DNA of 64,000 nt from Collinsella aerofaciens (GCF_028209625.1 NZ_JAQLDU010000007.1:49812-113811); one strand, 5' to 3'. Counted from the first letter of the stretch, positions 26,794 through 36,175 are shown. The notes: generated by a model from the sequence alone, not told the origin. Numbers and translations are program-made.

Positions 26794-26838
26794 GTTTGGG
26801 CTGCACGTTTTTGTTTGGGTGGGCGTCTGCCGCGTGCG

Positions 26839-27882
26839 TTACTCGAAATATTGAAACTTATTCGTTGAAAACGCGAATGTTACGACGAAGCCTTCGCCGG
26901 GCTCGGATGCCGCGGTGACGTCGATGCCCATCTTGGAGCACAGGCGCGCCACCAGGTAGAGGCCGATGCCCGTTGCGCGCTTGGTGGTGCGGCCGTTGTC
27001 GCCGGTAAAACCCTTCTCGAACACGCGCGGCAGGTCGGCCGCGCTCACGCCGCAGCCGTTGTCCGCGACGGTAAGCTCGATGCGTTCGCTCGCCAGGCCC
27101 TCGTCCAGCAACGCGCCCGAAAACACGATCTTTGCGCCGTCCTCGCGCGCATATTTGATGCTGTTCTGAATAAGCTGGCCTAAGATGAACTCCAGCCATT
27201 TCTCGTCGGTAAAGACCTCGAAGTCGAGGTTCTCGCACACCGGAGCCACGTGCGCCGCGATAAGCTCGCGCGCGTTGGCTTTAATCGCGCCCGTCACCAA
27301 GGTCTTGAGATCCCAACGGCGAATCAGGTAGTCGCGCTCCACGACTTCCGAGCGCGCATAGTACAGCGCCTGGTCGATATAGCGCTCAACGCGAGCCAGC
27401 TCGCGACCCAGGTCATCCACACGCGACAGGTCGTCTTCGCTGCCGTCCAGGTTTTCCAAAATCAGGTGGGCCGCCGCCAGGGGCAGCTTGGCCTCGTGGA
27501 CCCAGCTCTCGATATAGTCGCGATAGTCATCGGTCTGACGTCGGCCTTCGGCAACCTCGTCGCAGGCAGTTTTGCCCACCCGGCGCAAGACCTCGTATTC
27601 GAGCTCGCCCTCGGCATAGGTCGGGCATTGCACCATCTCCTGCACCCATGCGGGACTCTCGAGCTCCTCTGCCGCGCGCTCCAACTGACGCAGAAAACGG
27701 CGACGGCGAGCGTACTCGATCACGATGCCGAGCATACCGAAGATAAAGGACACGCCAACCGCCACGACCACGATAGAAACGGGTGCGCCGGCGACCGTCA
27801 GCACAAAGCAGCTCAGCAGCACGCCGCACGTCCACACGGCGACGGGAAGCAGTGCATCTTTAAAGAACTTGCCAAACGACAT
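26839..27882 (-). CDS. Sensor histidine kinase, BceS-like intramembrane-sensing type
   Basis: 347 residues. Two closely spaced N-terminal membrane helices with almost no extracellular loop (about residues 10-57), then a helical linker and the H-box SWVHEAKLPLAAAHLI. The ATPase has ILGQLIQNSIKYARE (N), DNGCGV (G1) and GIGLYLVARL (G2). This layout is that of kinases sensing cell-envelope antibiotics through a BceAB-type transporter. No such transporter gene is next to it. The gene follows its response regulator by 9 bases. Confidence 0.9.
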   Translation of the reverse strand: MSFGKFFKDALLPVAVWTCGVLLSCFVLTVAGAPVSIVVVAVGVSFIFGMLGIVIEYARRRRFLRQLERAAEELESPAWVQEMVQCPTYAEGELEYEVLRRVGKTACDEVAEGRRQTDDYRDYIESWVHEAKLPLAAAHLILENLDGSEDDLSRVDDLGRELARVERYIDQALYYARSEVVERDYLIRRWDLKTLVTGAIKANARELIAAHVAPVCENLDFEVFTDEKWLEFILGQLIQNSIKYAREDGAKIVFSGALLDEGLASERIELTVADNGCGVSAADLPRVFEKGFTGDNGRTTKRATGIGLYLVARLCSKMGIDVTAASEPGEGFVVTFAFSTNKFQYFE

Positions 27883-27891
27883 AGCCGGCCC

Positions 27892-28563
27892 CTAGACCGA
27901 ATAGCCTTGGCCGCGATGCGTCGTCAAATACCCCTTGATGCCGATTTTTTCGAGCGTAGTGCGCAGGCGGTTGATGTTGACGGTGAGCGTATTGTCGTCC
28001 ACGAAGGCGTCGGAGTCCCACAGGTCCTGCATGATGGCCGAGCGCGAGACGATCTTGCCCGCGCGGCTCAGGAGCAGCGAGAGAATGCGCAGCTCATTTT
28101 TGGTGAGCTCGGTGCTGTCGCCGGTCGCCGTGTTGGTGACCATAGAGCGGGCGAGGTCGAGCTCCAGCCCCTTGTGGACGAGCGTGCTGCGCTCGCCTGA
28201 CGCCGCGGTGCGACGCAGCAGTGCGTTGATGCGCGCCACGAGCACGCGCGCGCTATAGGGCTTGGGAACAAAGTCGTCCGCGCCGAGCGTCATGGCCATG
28301 ACCTCGTCGATCTCGGTCGTGCGCGAGGTGAGGACGATGATGGGGACCTCGGATTCGCGGCGAACCTCGTGGCAGATATGCTGGCCGTCCTTGACGGGAA
28401 GCGTGAGGTCGAGCAGCACCAGGTCGGGCGCGGCGGCGAGAATATCGCGCGAGACATGCTCGAACGATTCGCAGGCCTCGATTTCAAACCCGGCGCGGGC
28501 AAGGATGTCGACAAGCTCACGACGAATGAGCTCGTCGTCCTCAACGATATAGATTAGCGCCAT
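27892..28563 (-). CDS. OmpR-family response regulator, partner of the BceS-like kinase
   Basis: 223 residues. The receiver has D-D (VEDDELIRRE), the phospho-acceptor Asp in LVLLDLTLPVKDG, and Lys in DDFVPKPYS. The winged helix ends RLRTTLEKIGIKGYLTTHRGQGYSV. AGAGGGGAG lies upstream of the chosen ATG at 28563; the longer frame to 28686 is unsupported. It is the first gene of the leftward operon. Confidence 0.92.
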   Translation of the reverse strand: MALIYIVEDDELIRRELVDILARAGFEIEACESFEHVSRDILAAAPDLVLLDLTLPVKDGQHICHEVRRESEVPIIVLTSRTTEIDEVMAMTLGADDFVPKPYSARVLVARINALLRRTAASGERSTLVHKGLELDLARSMVTNTATGDSTELTKNELRILSLLLSRAGKIVSRSAIMQDLWDSDAFVDDNTLTVNINRLRTTLEKIGIKGYLTTHRGQGYSV

Positions 28564-28707
28564 GGATTCCGCTCCCCTCTTGGTTGTCTTGCCACCATTA
28601 TGGCTGCGAAACTGCAGGTGCGCGCCACGCACGTCGCCAAGGTGACAGAACTGTTCGCGAGCGGGGGCGTTTTGTCCGCCTCGCACTCGCAGCGGTGGCG
28701 GGAACCA

Positions 28708-28744
28708 AAATGATTCTTTAATCCCCGTCCCAGAATAATCATTT
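28708..28744. repeat. Class D hairpin around a GGGACGGGG core, overlapping a stop codon
   Basis: AAATGATT and AATCATTT pair around a core that reads TGGGACGGGGATTAAAG on the minus strand. The stop codon of the gene at 28743 lies in the right arm. Confidence 0.65.
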
Positions 28745-29450
28745 AGCGGCGGGCGCGAAGCTTTTCGTAGCCGTCGGCGAAGAAGGCGACCGTCGCGGCA
28801 TCAGACTCGGCGGCGTCGGCGTCGGTGGCAGGCACCACGCCGTGCTCGTCGCTTACCAGGAACAAGGCGCCCTTGAGCTGTGCGGGAATGTCTACGCGCG
28901 TGACCGGGATGCCCTTGGTCTGGGCCAGCTGCTCGATGAGTGTCGCCGTGCCGCACAGGCACTCGTCCGCCGGCGCCACAAAGGCCAGCTCGCCGTCGTT
29001 GACGGCGGCAAGCAGCTCGGGCGCCACGCCGGTTTCGTCGGCCTCGGAACGGGCCTCGGCAGAGCGGGCACGCAGCGCCTTGGCTGACGTATCGGCGAGC
29101 GGCTCGTACTCCCCCACTGTCATGGCGGCGTTGCCGTTGATGTCGATCACCAGCATGAGCACGCCGTCGTGCGCGGTATAGTCGCCCTCGGCTAGCGACC
29201 ACTCAACGTGCTGCTTGGCCCAGCTGAGCATGTTATGGGTAAGTGGCTCGCCCTGCACCAGACGCTCGGACAGCGCGCGAATGTGGCGGTTGAGCATGGG
29301 TACCTTTTTGTTGGACATGCGCCAACGGCAGACAAGCGCGGGCTTGTCGAGCGTAAACTTCTCGACCGCCTCCTGATTGGCGCAAAAGTCCTCGTACGCA
29401 CGCTGATCCTCGGCATTGCCAAACAGCTCGGCATCATCAATCTGGGGCAT
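28743..29450 (-). CDS. Hypothetical protein, function unknown
   Basis: About 235 residues, soluble and acidic. I recognise no family. The N-terminal half contains ALVCRWRMSNKKVPMLNRHI and WAKQHVEWSLAEGDY; the C-terminal half has ELAFVAPADECLCGTATLIEQL and ends in a helical FFADGYEKLRARR. There is no signal peptide or membrane segment. Two starts are possible: ATG at 29448-29450 with GAAAGG upstream, or ATG at 29472-29474 with GAGG. The gene is downstream of purH on the same strand but separated by a terminator, so it is probably transcribed alone. Confidence 0.7.
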   Translation of the reverse strand: MPQIDDAELFGNAEDQRAYEDFCANQEAVEKFTLDKPALVCRWRMSNKKVPMLNRHIRALSERLVQGEPLTHNMLSWAKQHVEWSLAEGDYTAHDGVLMLVIDINGNAAMTVGEYEPLADTSAKALRARSAEARSEADETGVAPELLAAVNDGELAFVAPADECLCGTATLIEQLAQTKGIPVTRVDIPAQLKGALFLVSDEHGVVPATDADAAESDAATVAFFADGYEKLRARR

Positions 29451-29490
29451 GGTTGTACCTTTCGTGTTAGTCATTCCGTCCTCTTATACC

Positions 29491-29526
29491 AAAAAGACGG
29501 CCCTCCAAACGGAGCGGCCGTCTTTT
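29491..29526. terminator. Terminator between purH and the downstream hypothetical gene
   Basis: AAAAGACGGCC and GGCCGTCTTTT form an 11-bp stem with A- and T-rich ends on both sides, so it can work in both directions. It lies about 200 bases past the purH stop. Confidence 0.8.
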
Positions 29527-29724
29527 GCAGAGATTATTTTAGAAGCGAGGCGGTCCAAGAGACGAGATAACATCCCATCCTCCCCAGTCAACCTAACAGG
29601 TCGGCGAGGGTTGCCCAAGTGCCGCAGATTGCCGTGAAAGAGGAGCGACGCGTACTTGGGTACGCGAGCGACGAATGAGCGGCAAGGTGCGGTGGTTGGG
29701 CAAGCCGCAGCGCCACCTCCCTAC

Positions 29725-31332
29725 TTAATGGCGGAAGTGGCGGGCACCCGTGAAAACCATCGCAATATTGTGCTCGTTGCAGGCCTGGATGCTCTCGTCG
29801 TCGCGCTTGGAGCCACCGGGCTGGATGATGCAGGTCACGCCGTGTGCGGCAAGCACGTCGACGTTGTCGCGGAACGGGAAGAACGCGTCACTTGCGCAGG
29901 CAAAGCCGCCCTTCTCCACGCCTTCGCGCTCGCAAAAGTCCTCGGCGCGTTCGCAGGCAAGCAGTGCGGAGTCAACGCGGTTGGGCTGACCCGGGCCCAT
30001 GCCAATGCCGGCCTTGCCCTTGGAGACCAGGATGGCGTTGGACTTAACGCCCTTGCAGACCTTCCAGGCAAACTCGAGCTCGGCCATCTCAGCGTCGGTG
30101 GGCTTGCGGTCGGTGGGGAACGTAAAGGTCGCGGGATCCTCGGTCACGTGGTCGACCTCCTGCACCAGCATGCCGCCGTCGATGGAGCGCAGCTCCACCT
30201 GGGCACCGTGGTCCACGCCGCCGGTAGCCAGCACGCGCAGGTTGGGGCGCTTGGCCATGCGCTCGAGCGCCTCATCGGTGTAGCTCGGGGCGATGATGAC
30301 CTCGACGAACTGCTTGTTCTGGTCGGCGAAGTGCTCAACCAGCTCAAAGGGAACCTCGCGGTTGCAGGCGATGATGCCGCCGAAGGCGCTCTTGGGATCG
30401 CAGGCGAAAGCGCGGTCGTAGGCGGCCGTGATGTCCTCGGCAACGGCGGAACCGCAGGGGTTCTGATGCTTGAGGATCACGCAGGCCGGCTCGTCGAACT
30501 CGCGGACCAGGTTCCAGGCGGCATCGGCGTCCAGATAGTTGTTGTAGCTGAGCGGCTTGCCCTGGATCTGCTCGGAGCCCACAAGCGGGAACTGAGAGCT
30601 CGCGGTGTTCTCGCAGCCCTCGGCAAAGCGGTAGACCGTAGCCTTTTGCTGAGGATTCTCACCATAGCGCAGGTCGTCGACCTTCTCCAGCGAAATCTCG
30701 AGCTTGGCAGAGGTGTCCGCCACGTCGCTTGCCTGGGCGGCAAGCCAACGGGAGATAGCCGTGTCGTAGGCGGCGGTGGTCTGGTAGACCTTCACCTGCA
30801 GGCGACGACGGGTGGAAAGCGTGGTGCAGCCACCGGTCTCGCGCATCTCGGCCAGGACGGCATCATAGTCGGCCGGGTCGGAGATGACGGTAACGCTCGC
30901 GGCGTTCTTGGCGGCAGAGCGCAACATGGAGGGGCCACCGATGTCGATGTGCTCGATGGCATCCGCAAAGGTGACCTCGGGGTTGGCGACGGTCTTCTCG
31001 AACTCGTACAGGTTGACGACGACCAGGTCGATCAGCTTAATGCCGTGCTGGGCGACCTCCTGCATGTGCTGCTCGGAATCGCGGCGGGCCAGCAGCGCGC
31101 CGTGAACCTTGGGGTGTAGGGTCTTAACGCGGCCGTCCATCATCTCGGGATAGCCCGTGAACTCCTCGATGGGGGTTACGGGAACGCCCGCGTCCTCGAT
31201 GGCACGAGCCGTGCCGCCCGTAGAGATGATCTCGACGCCAAAGTCATCAACCAGCGTCCGTGCGAAATCGACGACACCCGTCTTATCGGTAACCGAGATC
31301 AACGCGCGTGCGATCTTCACATCAGATCCCAT
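29725..31332 (-). CDS. purH: Bifunctional AICAR formyltransferase / IMP cyclohydrolase
   Basis: 535 residues. The N-terminal MGS-like IMP cyclohydrolase domain has [18 protein letters not shown] and [13 protein letters not shown]. The AICAR transformylase part has [11 protein letters not shown], the catalytic LKHQNPCG and the C-terminal GARHFRH. It performs the last two steps of IMP synthesis. AGGAGG precedes the ATG. No other purine genes are adjacent, and I see no purine riboswitch in the 276 bases upstream. Confidence 0.96.
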   Translation of the reverse strand: MGSDVKIARALISVTDKTGVVDFARTLVDDFGVEIISTGGTARAIEDAGVPVTPIEEFTGYPEMMDGRVKTLHPKVHGALLARRDSEQHMQEVAQHGIKLIDLVVVNLYEFEKTVANPEVTFADAIEHIDIGGPSMLRSAAKNAASVTVISDPADYDAVLAEMRETGGCTTLSTRRRLQVKVYQTTAAYDTAISRWLAAQASDVADTSAKLEISLEKVDDLRYGENPQQKATVYRFAEGCENTASSQFPLVGSEQIQGKPLSYNNYLDADAAWNLVREFDEPACVILKHQNPCGSAVAEDITAAYDRAFACDPKSAFGGIIACNREVPFELVEHFADQNKQFVEVIIAPSYTDEALERMAKRPNLRVLATGGVDHGAQVELRSIDGGMLVQEVDHVTEDPATFTFPTDRKPTDAEMAELEFAWKVCKGVKSNAILVSKGKAGIGMGPGQPNRVDSALLACERAEDFCEREGVEKGGFACASDAFFPFRDNVDVLAAHGVTCIIQPGGSKRDDESIQACNEHNIAMVFTGARHFRH

Positions 31333-31608
31333 GCAGTCCTCCTGTCTGGTACGCCGCCGTGCTCTGTGAGTCGGTGATACGTCGATCTGCAGCGCTCGCG
31401 CAGCGGCATTGAAAATACTGATTCAATGTAGCGCATCGAGCGCGACGTTGCATCCCGCAACGCACGGCTGTGCAGAAAAAGTTTACGAGCGGGGGGATGG
31501 GCACGGCACCAGGCACGGTGAGTTCATGGAACACAGGGGCACCATAATTAGATGCCAATAGCGTGGTAGAACTGTGCTCGATATGCATCCGCAAAAGAAA
31601 GAGGCACC

Positions 31609-32250
31609 ATGGTCTCGCGGGTTCTCTACCGACCGTTTGATACCGAAGACTTCGACGCCATCGCGCTGATTCTGCAGCAGCTTTGGCATAACAATTCGGA
31701 TAACGATGAGTACAACCGCCTTGAGGCCGCGTGCGACCTCGCCTACTGCCTTTCATCCTCGACGTTTTCGCAGGTTGCAGTGATTGACGGCGAGGCGCGT
31801 GGCATTGCGCTCGCGCGCGCGGGACAGAGTTCCGGCGCCACCGTTAAGGAACATTGGATGGATACCGAACGCGCGCTGCTATCGCAGATGCGTGAGCTAG
31901 AACCCGAGTCGTGCGCCGAGTATCTCTCGTTTGTGCGCGCCACCATTCGAACCAACAACCGCCTGCTCGAGAAAAGCCCACTGCCGCATGACAACGAGGT
32001 CACGCTGCTCGCCGTCGATCCCGATGTCCATGGCCTGGGCGTTGGCTCGGTTTTGCTCGATGCCGCGGTCTCGTACCTGTCCTCGCGCGGGGCGACAAGG
32101 GCGCACTTGTACACCGACTCTAACTGCTCGTGGAAGTTCTACGAGCTGCACGGCTTTAAGCGCACGGCCACGCACCGCGCCAACCGCGAAGAGCGTCGTC
32201 ACGACATGCCGCGCGAAAGCTTTCTCTACGAACTCGACCTAACAGCCTAG
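31609..32250 (+). CDS. GNAT-family N-acetyltransferase
   Basis: 213 residues. The acetyl-CoA site is in VDPDVHGLGVGSVLL (motif A, Q/RxxGxG/A variant), followed by the motif B-like region ATRAHLYTDSNCSWKFYELHGFKR. The N-terminal 100 residues are less conserved. The substrate is unknown. GAAAGAGG lies before the ATG. The gene is divergent from purH and ends 110 bases before class A copy 3. Confidence 0.88.
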   Translation: MVSRVLYRPFDTEDFDAIALILQQLWHNNSDNDEYNRLEAACDLAYCLSSSTFSQVAVIDGEARGIALARAGQSSGATVKEHWMDTERALLSQMRELEPESCAEYLSFVRATIRTNNRLLEKSPLPHDNEVTLLAVDPDVHGLGVGSVLLDAAVSYLSSRGATRAHLYTDSNCSWKFYELHGFKRTATHRANREERRHDMPRESFLYELDLTA

Positions 32251-32268
32251 CCCAAGCAGCCACACCTG

Positions 32269-32335
32269 GTCATTTAAGAACGTCCCCAATGACTGATCCC
32301 CAACAACTAGTCATTTAAGTCTGTCCCCAATGAGT
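32269..32335. repeat. Tandem pair of class D hairpins
   Basis: Unit 1 (32269-32293) is GTCATTTAAGAACGTCCCCA ATGAC and unit 2 (32309-32335) is AGTCATTTAAGTCTGTCCCC AATGAGT. Read on the minus strand both are a stem, GGGGAC(GTTC or AGAC)TTAAA, then the other stem. They follow the GNAT gene. Confidence 0.75.
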
Positions 32336-32360
32336 GGCCTAGGGGGTTTGTAGATAGCCT

Positions 32361-32587
32361 TGGTCAAAAAACATCAAATATGAGTACTGTTACCTTTTTA
32401 GTAGCAGCGATTTGGGGCATTTTTGATGCTTGTAGGCATGACGACCAGCTGCACGAGCTGACGTAGCTCCCCAAATGTTCAATAAAATGGGCTCCTAACG
32501 AGAAGTACTCTCATTAGGAGCCATTATTATGTGCAAACATATGTGACCAACGCAGCAACAGTACTCATATTTGGCATTTTTTGTCCA
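32361..32587. repeat. Class A inverted-repeat element, copy 3
   Basis: The left end TGGTCAAAAAACATCAAATA and the right end, read in complement TGGACAAAAAATGCCAAATA, both continue as TGAGTACTGTT. Inside is a further hairpin (about 32486-32526) with GCTCCTAA/TTAGGAGC arms. It lies between the convergent GNAT and DUF2207 genes and makes up most of a 450-base gap. The remaining bases up to 32701 show nothing clear. Confidence 0.75.
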
Positions 32588-32701
32588 CTGCCCCTTGCGC
32601 GAAGGTCCTCAGCGGAAAGTTTGACCCGTTTCGATGCACAAAAATGGGATGAATCTTCCCTGGCAACCGCCCAGAAAGATCCACCCCAAAGCAAGCGCTC
32701 G

Positions 32702-34648
32702 CTAGAACGTTCCGCCGCCGCCTCCGCCGGCGCCGCCACCACCGCCGCCAGAGAAGCCGCCGCCGCTGCCGCCGCTCGAGCTGTCGGAGCTCGAAGCCAG
32801 CTCGCGGATGGTCTCGTGGTACACATCGTTGAACGAATCGAGTGGGGACTCGTTGCCGTAGTGATGGTAATACCACCAGTAGCAGGGGTAGTTGTCGTAG
32901 AAATCGTCGCTGTTGCGCAGGTCCGCAGGCACGGCTTCGGCCAGCTGTCGCAGCACTTCTTTCGAAACGCCCAGAGCAACGCCCATCACCAGCAGTTTGT
33001 TCCACAAGATCAGGTCGCTGGGAATGGCCTCCTTCAGGCGCGTAAAGTCCTCGAGCCAATGCTTGAGCGCCTTGCAGCGAGCCGCCACCTCGGCGCCCTC
33101 CGGCGTGTAGCGACGGAAGGTGCAGCTCAGGACAAAGCCCACGATCGTGACGGGGATCGAGATCATAGCGGCACCGACGTTGGCGTCCGCAAAGTCGGTA
33201 TAGATCAGAGAGCCCAGAATGCCAAAGACGATGATGATGCCGAGAACCAAGCCGGCAACCAGGGCGATGGTGCCGTCCGAGGCGATAAGCTCGCGCGTCT
33301 CCAGCTTGCCCTTAACCGTGCTTTGATAGTCCTCGAGCTTGTTGCCAACAGATTCAGTACGCTCGCTGGCATACTCCTCCAGCTCGCTAAACGTGCGTGA
33401 ACGGACGCCGTCTTTATCGGGCTTAACGCCGGCGAAGAAGACCTTGAGCACATCGCGATCGATGCCGTCCTTCTTGGCAGCCTTCCAGGCCTCGTCGGTC
33501 ACTGTGATGCGATACGTCTGCTCCTCTTTTTCGCGACGGAGCAGACCCTTCTTCTTGGTCTCGGTCGCTTCTTCCAGCTTGATCACGCGGTCGTCGGTAA
33601 GCTTCATAAGCGTGGCGATATATGCCTGATCGGGCACCTCGTTCCAGCTCATGAGGGCCGAAAGCACGGCGGGATGGTCGGCCGAAGGCACATCGCGGAA
33701 ATATTCGTCCTGGAAAAGCGGCTTGGGCTTGCGGCGGCGCAGCTTGAGCACAACGATTGTGCCGGTAAAGGCCACCGCCGCGACAACACTTAGCACGGCA
33801 AGCGCATTGGCAATCATGCGAGCGTGAGCGCGGCGAGCGTTGGCCTCGTCGGCCCATTCCTTCTCTTCGCTCAGAATCGTCGACATGCGCTTTTCGCCCG
33901 AGACGGCAAGCTGCGGCACCCAGTCGCTGGGGAAGGCGATGCGTGCCTCGGCGAATTCGCCCTCATGCACGCAGGGAATGGTATAGGTGACCATGGGCTC
34001 GTCCGCATCGAGCGACACGTCGCCCGTCAGCGGGCCGTGGCCCCATGCGCGGAAGTTATCGCCCTTGACGGCAGCCGTCCCGGCAGCGGCATTTGCAAAG
34101 TAGACTTCCATCTCGACGTCATCGGAGTCCGCAGACCAGCCGTCACCCACAAATTTCCAGTAGAGCTCGGCGGTATCGGCCCAGTTCATAACCGCACCGG
34201 TCATGGAATAACTCACGTAGTAGATTGCGCTGTCGCCGCTCTCGTGAGGGCTGAACACCTTAATCTTTACGCCGTCGTCGGACTGCTCCACCGTGTAAAC
34301 GCCGTCGTCGCCTTTATTTGCGCTGTCGACCTTGTTAAACGCAGTGTCGTCTTCCTCGACGCTCAGCACATTGACGACCACCGAGCCGCCTTGCTGGTTA
34401 GAGCCTGTATTGATATCCCAATACACGCCGTTAATGTCATCGTCGAAATCGAACTGGCGTCCCTCGACAACGGTCAGCGAGCCATCGGCCTCAACCGTGG
34501 CACCGATATAGGTTTGGCTCATGGAGTAGCCGTCGGCGTGCGCGACGGCAGGCAGCAGCAACAACGCAAGCGCGACGAGTGCGCAGACGGAAGCGAACCG
34601 CGCAAACAGGCGGCGCTGCCGACAGGGCTGGGCAACGGGGGCGTTCAT
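32702..34648 (-). CDS. DUF2207-domain membrane protein with polyglycine C-terminus
   Basis: 648 residues. A signal peptide (basic start, then LVALALLLLPAVAHA) leads into an extracytoplasmic DUF2207 domain (YSMSQTYIGATVEADGSLTV...). A membrane helix at about residues 290-315 (ALAVLSVVAAVAFTGTIVVL), a cytoplasmic winged-helix-like part (VPDQAYIATLMKLTDDRVIKL), and two further helices near 480-530 follow. The last 30 residues are Gly/Ser repeats ending GGGGGGTF. This arrangement is usual for DUF2207 proteins; the function is unknown. AAAGGA precedes the chosen ATG. Confidence 0.85.
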   Translation of the reverse strand: MNAPVAQPCRQRRLFARFASVCALVALALLLLPAVAHADGYSMSQTYIGATVEADGSLTVVEGRQFDFDDDINGVYWDINTGSNQQGGSVVVNVLSVEEDDTAFNKVDSANKGDDGVYTVEQSDDGVKIKVFSPHESGDSAIYYVSYSMTGAVMNWADTAELYWKFVGDGWSADSDDVEMEVYFANAAAGTAAVKGDNFRAWGHGPLTGDVSLDADEPMVTYTIPCVHEGEFAEARIAFPSDWVPQLAVSGEKRMSTILSEEKEWADEANARRAHARMIANALAVLSVVAAVAFTGTIVVLKLRRRKPKPLFQDEYFRDVPSADHPAVLSALMSWNEVPDQAYIATLMKLTDDRVIKLEEATETKKKGLLRREKEEQTYRITVTDEAWKAAKKDGIDRDVLKVFFAGVKPDKDGVRSRTFSELEEYASERTESVGNKLEDYQSTVKGKLETRELIASDGTIALVAGLVLGIIIVFGILGSLIYTDFADANVGAAMISIPVTIVGFVLSCTFRRYTPEGAEVAARCKALKHWLEDFTRLKEAIPSDLILWNKLLVMGVALGVSKEVLRQLAEAVPADLRNSDDFYDNYPCYWWYYHHYGNESPLDSFNDVYHETIRELASSSDSSSGGSGGGFSGGGGGGAGGGGGGTF

Positions 34649-34760
34649 AGGCACATCCTTTGTCTGTGGTACCAGTAGCGTCATTGTCCCACGTTTGCGA
34701 GTTCATGTGACGAACATCTAGGCCAGCGGAGTATCAAACGGGACGAAAGTCACGTCCACG

Positions 34761-34793
34761 GCCGGCACTTGGGGACGTTCCTTATCTGCCGGC
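34761..34793. repeat. Class D hairpin with GCCGGCA stem
   Basis: GCCGGCA and TGCCGGC enclose CTTGGGGACGTTCCTTATC. The core and stem relate it to the unit at 8099-8156, where the same CCGGCA stem and GGGACGTTCC core occur. Confidence 0.7.
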
Positions 34794-34984
34794 AGTCTGG
34801 GACACTCCTTGCCATGGCCCGCGCCAGCAGCAGACACCACTTCACAGCTCCGTCACAGGTGTAGCGGCTTTGTGTTGCCGCTAAAACGCTGATTGAGCCT
34901 GCGGGCGAAGGGCATAAAGCAGTTGAGCGAAAACGGTTTGCCCCTTTCCCGTTCGCTCGAGGATCATGTCCCCCTTTTCCGCGG

Positions 34985-35018
34985 AAACCCCGGCAGTTGC
35001 GAAGAGCTGCCGGGGTTT
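34985..35018 (+). terminator. Isolated terminator-like hairpin
   Basis: A perfect 12-bp stem AAACCCCGGCAG/CTGCCGGGGTTT with a 10-base loop, then TCTGTCGTTT. It lies 138 bases before gluQ with no upstream gene on the plus strand, so it may end a small RNA or act in a gluQ leader. Confidence 0.5.
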
Positions 35019-35155
35019 CTGTCGTTTGAGGGCTAGATTGATTGACGACGATTAAGGCGCCGAGCCGGTGGTCCGGCACGCGCAACGTGTGGCCTCAGCA
35101 ACTTGCAGGCCACGGCAGCGTCTCCCCCACCGCGCCCCGCGCTATACTCGTCCGC

Positions 35156-36160
35156 ATGGACATCAACGCACGCAACATAGCAACAACCGCCGCCGACGCG
35201 CCAACGACGCCGGCCGCTCCCGCGCCCGTCGTGGGGCGCTTCGCCCCGTCGCCCTCGGGCCGTATGCACCTGGGCAACGTGTTCAGCTGCCTGTGCGCAT
35301 GGCTTTCGGCCCGCAGCCAGGGCGGCAGCATCGTGTTACGCATTGAGGACCTGGACGATCGCTGCAAGCGCCCGGAACTTGCCGCCCAATTGATTGACGA
35401 CCTGGCCTGGCTGGGGCTGGAGTGGGACGAAGGCCCCTACTACCAGCACGACCGCCTAGACCTGTACGAGAGCGCCTTGCGCCGGCTGAAAGACGCCGGC
35501 CTCACCTATCCCTGCTTTTGCACACGCGCCGAGCTCCACGCCGCGAGTGCACCGCACGTGAGCGACGGCACGCCCATCTACCGTGGCGCCTGCCGAAGTC
35601 TTTCGGCCGAGGAGGTGGCCCGCCGCAGCGCCCTGCGCGCCCCGGCCACACGTCTGCGCGTGCCCACCGTCGACGACCTCGCAGACGACGTGATCGAGTT
35701 TGTAGACCGCACGTACGGAGCCCAGTGCGAGGCACTTGCCACCGAGTGCGGCGACTTTTTGGTACGCCGCAGCGACGGCGTATTTGCCTATCAGCTGGCC
35801 GTGGTGGTCGACGACGCCGCCATGGGCGTCACCGAGGTCGTGCGCGGATGCGACCTGCTGGGCTCCACGCCGCGCCAAATCTACCTGCAGCATCTGCTGG
35901 GACTTCCCACGCCGCACTACGCGCACATTCCGCTGCTCATGTCGCCGGGCGGCCACCGCCTTTCCAAGCGCGACCGCGATCTGGACCTGGGCGAGCTCCG
36001 CGCCCGCTTTGGTACGCCCGAGGCACTGTTGGGCTGGCTCGCCGGGCAAACGGGCATCGCGCCGGACGCCACACCGCGCTCTGCCGAGCAGCTGGTCGAG
36101 CACTTTAGCTGGAACGTTATCCGCGCGCACCGGGAAAACATCACTGTAACGGCCGAGTAG
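35156..36160 (+). CDS. gluQ: Glutamyl-Q tRNA(Asp) synthetase
   Basis: 334 residues. A GluRS-like catalytic core without an anticodon-binding domain: the HIGH-type motif is in GRFAPSPSGRMHLGN, the KMSKS-type in LSKRDRDLDL, and zinc ligands lie in CFCTRAEL and YRGAC. These are GluQ (YadB) signatures. The enzyme attaches glutamate to queuosine on tRNA(Asp). The N-terminus has about 20 extra Ala/Thr/Pro residues. The ATG at 35156 is preferred over the longer frame because similarity begins soon after it. Confidence 0.92.
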   Translation: MDINARNIATTAADAPTTPAAPAPVVGRFAPSPSGRMHLGNVFSCLCAWLSARSQGGSIVLRIEDLDDRCKRPELAAQLIDDLAWLGLEWDEGPYYQHDRLDLYESALRRLKDAGLTYPCFCTRAELHAASAPHVSDGTPIYRGACRSLSAEEVARRSALRAPATRLRVPTVDDLADDVIEFVDRTYGAQCEALATECGDFLVRRSDGVFAYQLAVVVDDAAMGVTEVVRGCDLLGSTPRQIYLQHLLGLPTPHYAHIPLLMSPGGHRLSKRDRDLDLGELRARFGTPEALLGWLAGQTGIAPDATPRSAEQLVEHFSWNVIRAHRENITVTAE

Positions 36161-36175
36161 CCAGCCACTCCGCCC

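Larger units (their letters stand above)
34649..35155. other. 507-base gap between divergent DUF2207 and gluQ genes
   Basis: No gene is supported here. A class D hairpin is at 34761-34793 (GCCGGCA/TGCCGGC around GGGGACGTTCCTTA). A strong 12-bp stem AAACCCCGGCAG/CTGCCGGGGTTT stands at 34985-35018. It is followed by CTGTCGTTTG, so it looks terminator-like on the plus strand although no gene precedes it. An unannotated small RNA in about 34840-35020 is possible but unproven. Confidence 0.45.

Noticed and set aside
29656..31119. 487-codon open frame opposite purH
   Set aside because: Antisense shadow of a complete purH.
31333..31608. Purine riboswitch upstream of purH
   Set aside because: The three-way junction core bases and a terminator are not recognisable.
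32531..33400. 289-codon plus-strand frame over the end of the DUF2207 gene
   Set aside because: Antisense, begins inside a class A repeat and shows no protein features.
34750..35085. 111-codon minus-strand frame in the gap before gluQ
   Set aside because: It runs through hairpins of the gap, has no start signal and would cross the terminator-like stem.
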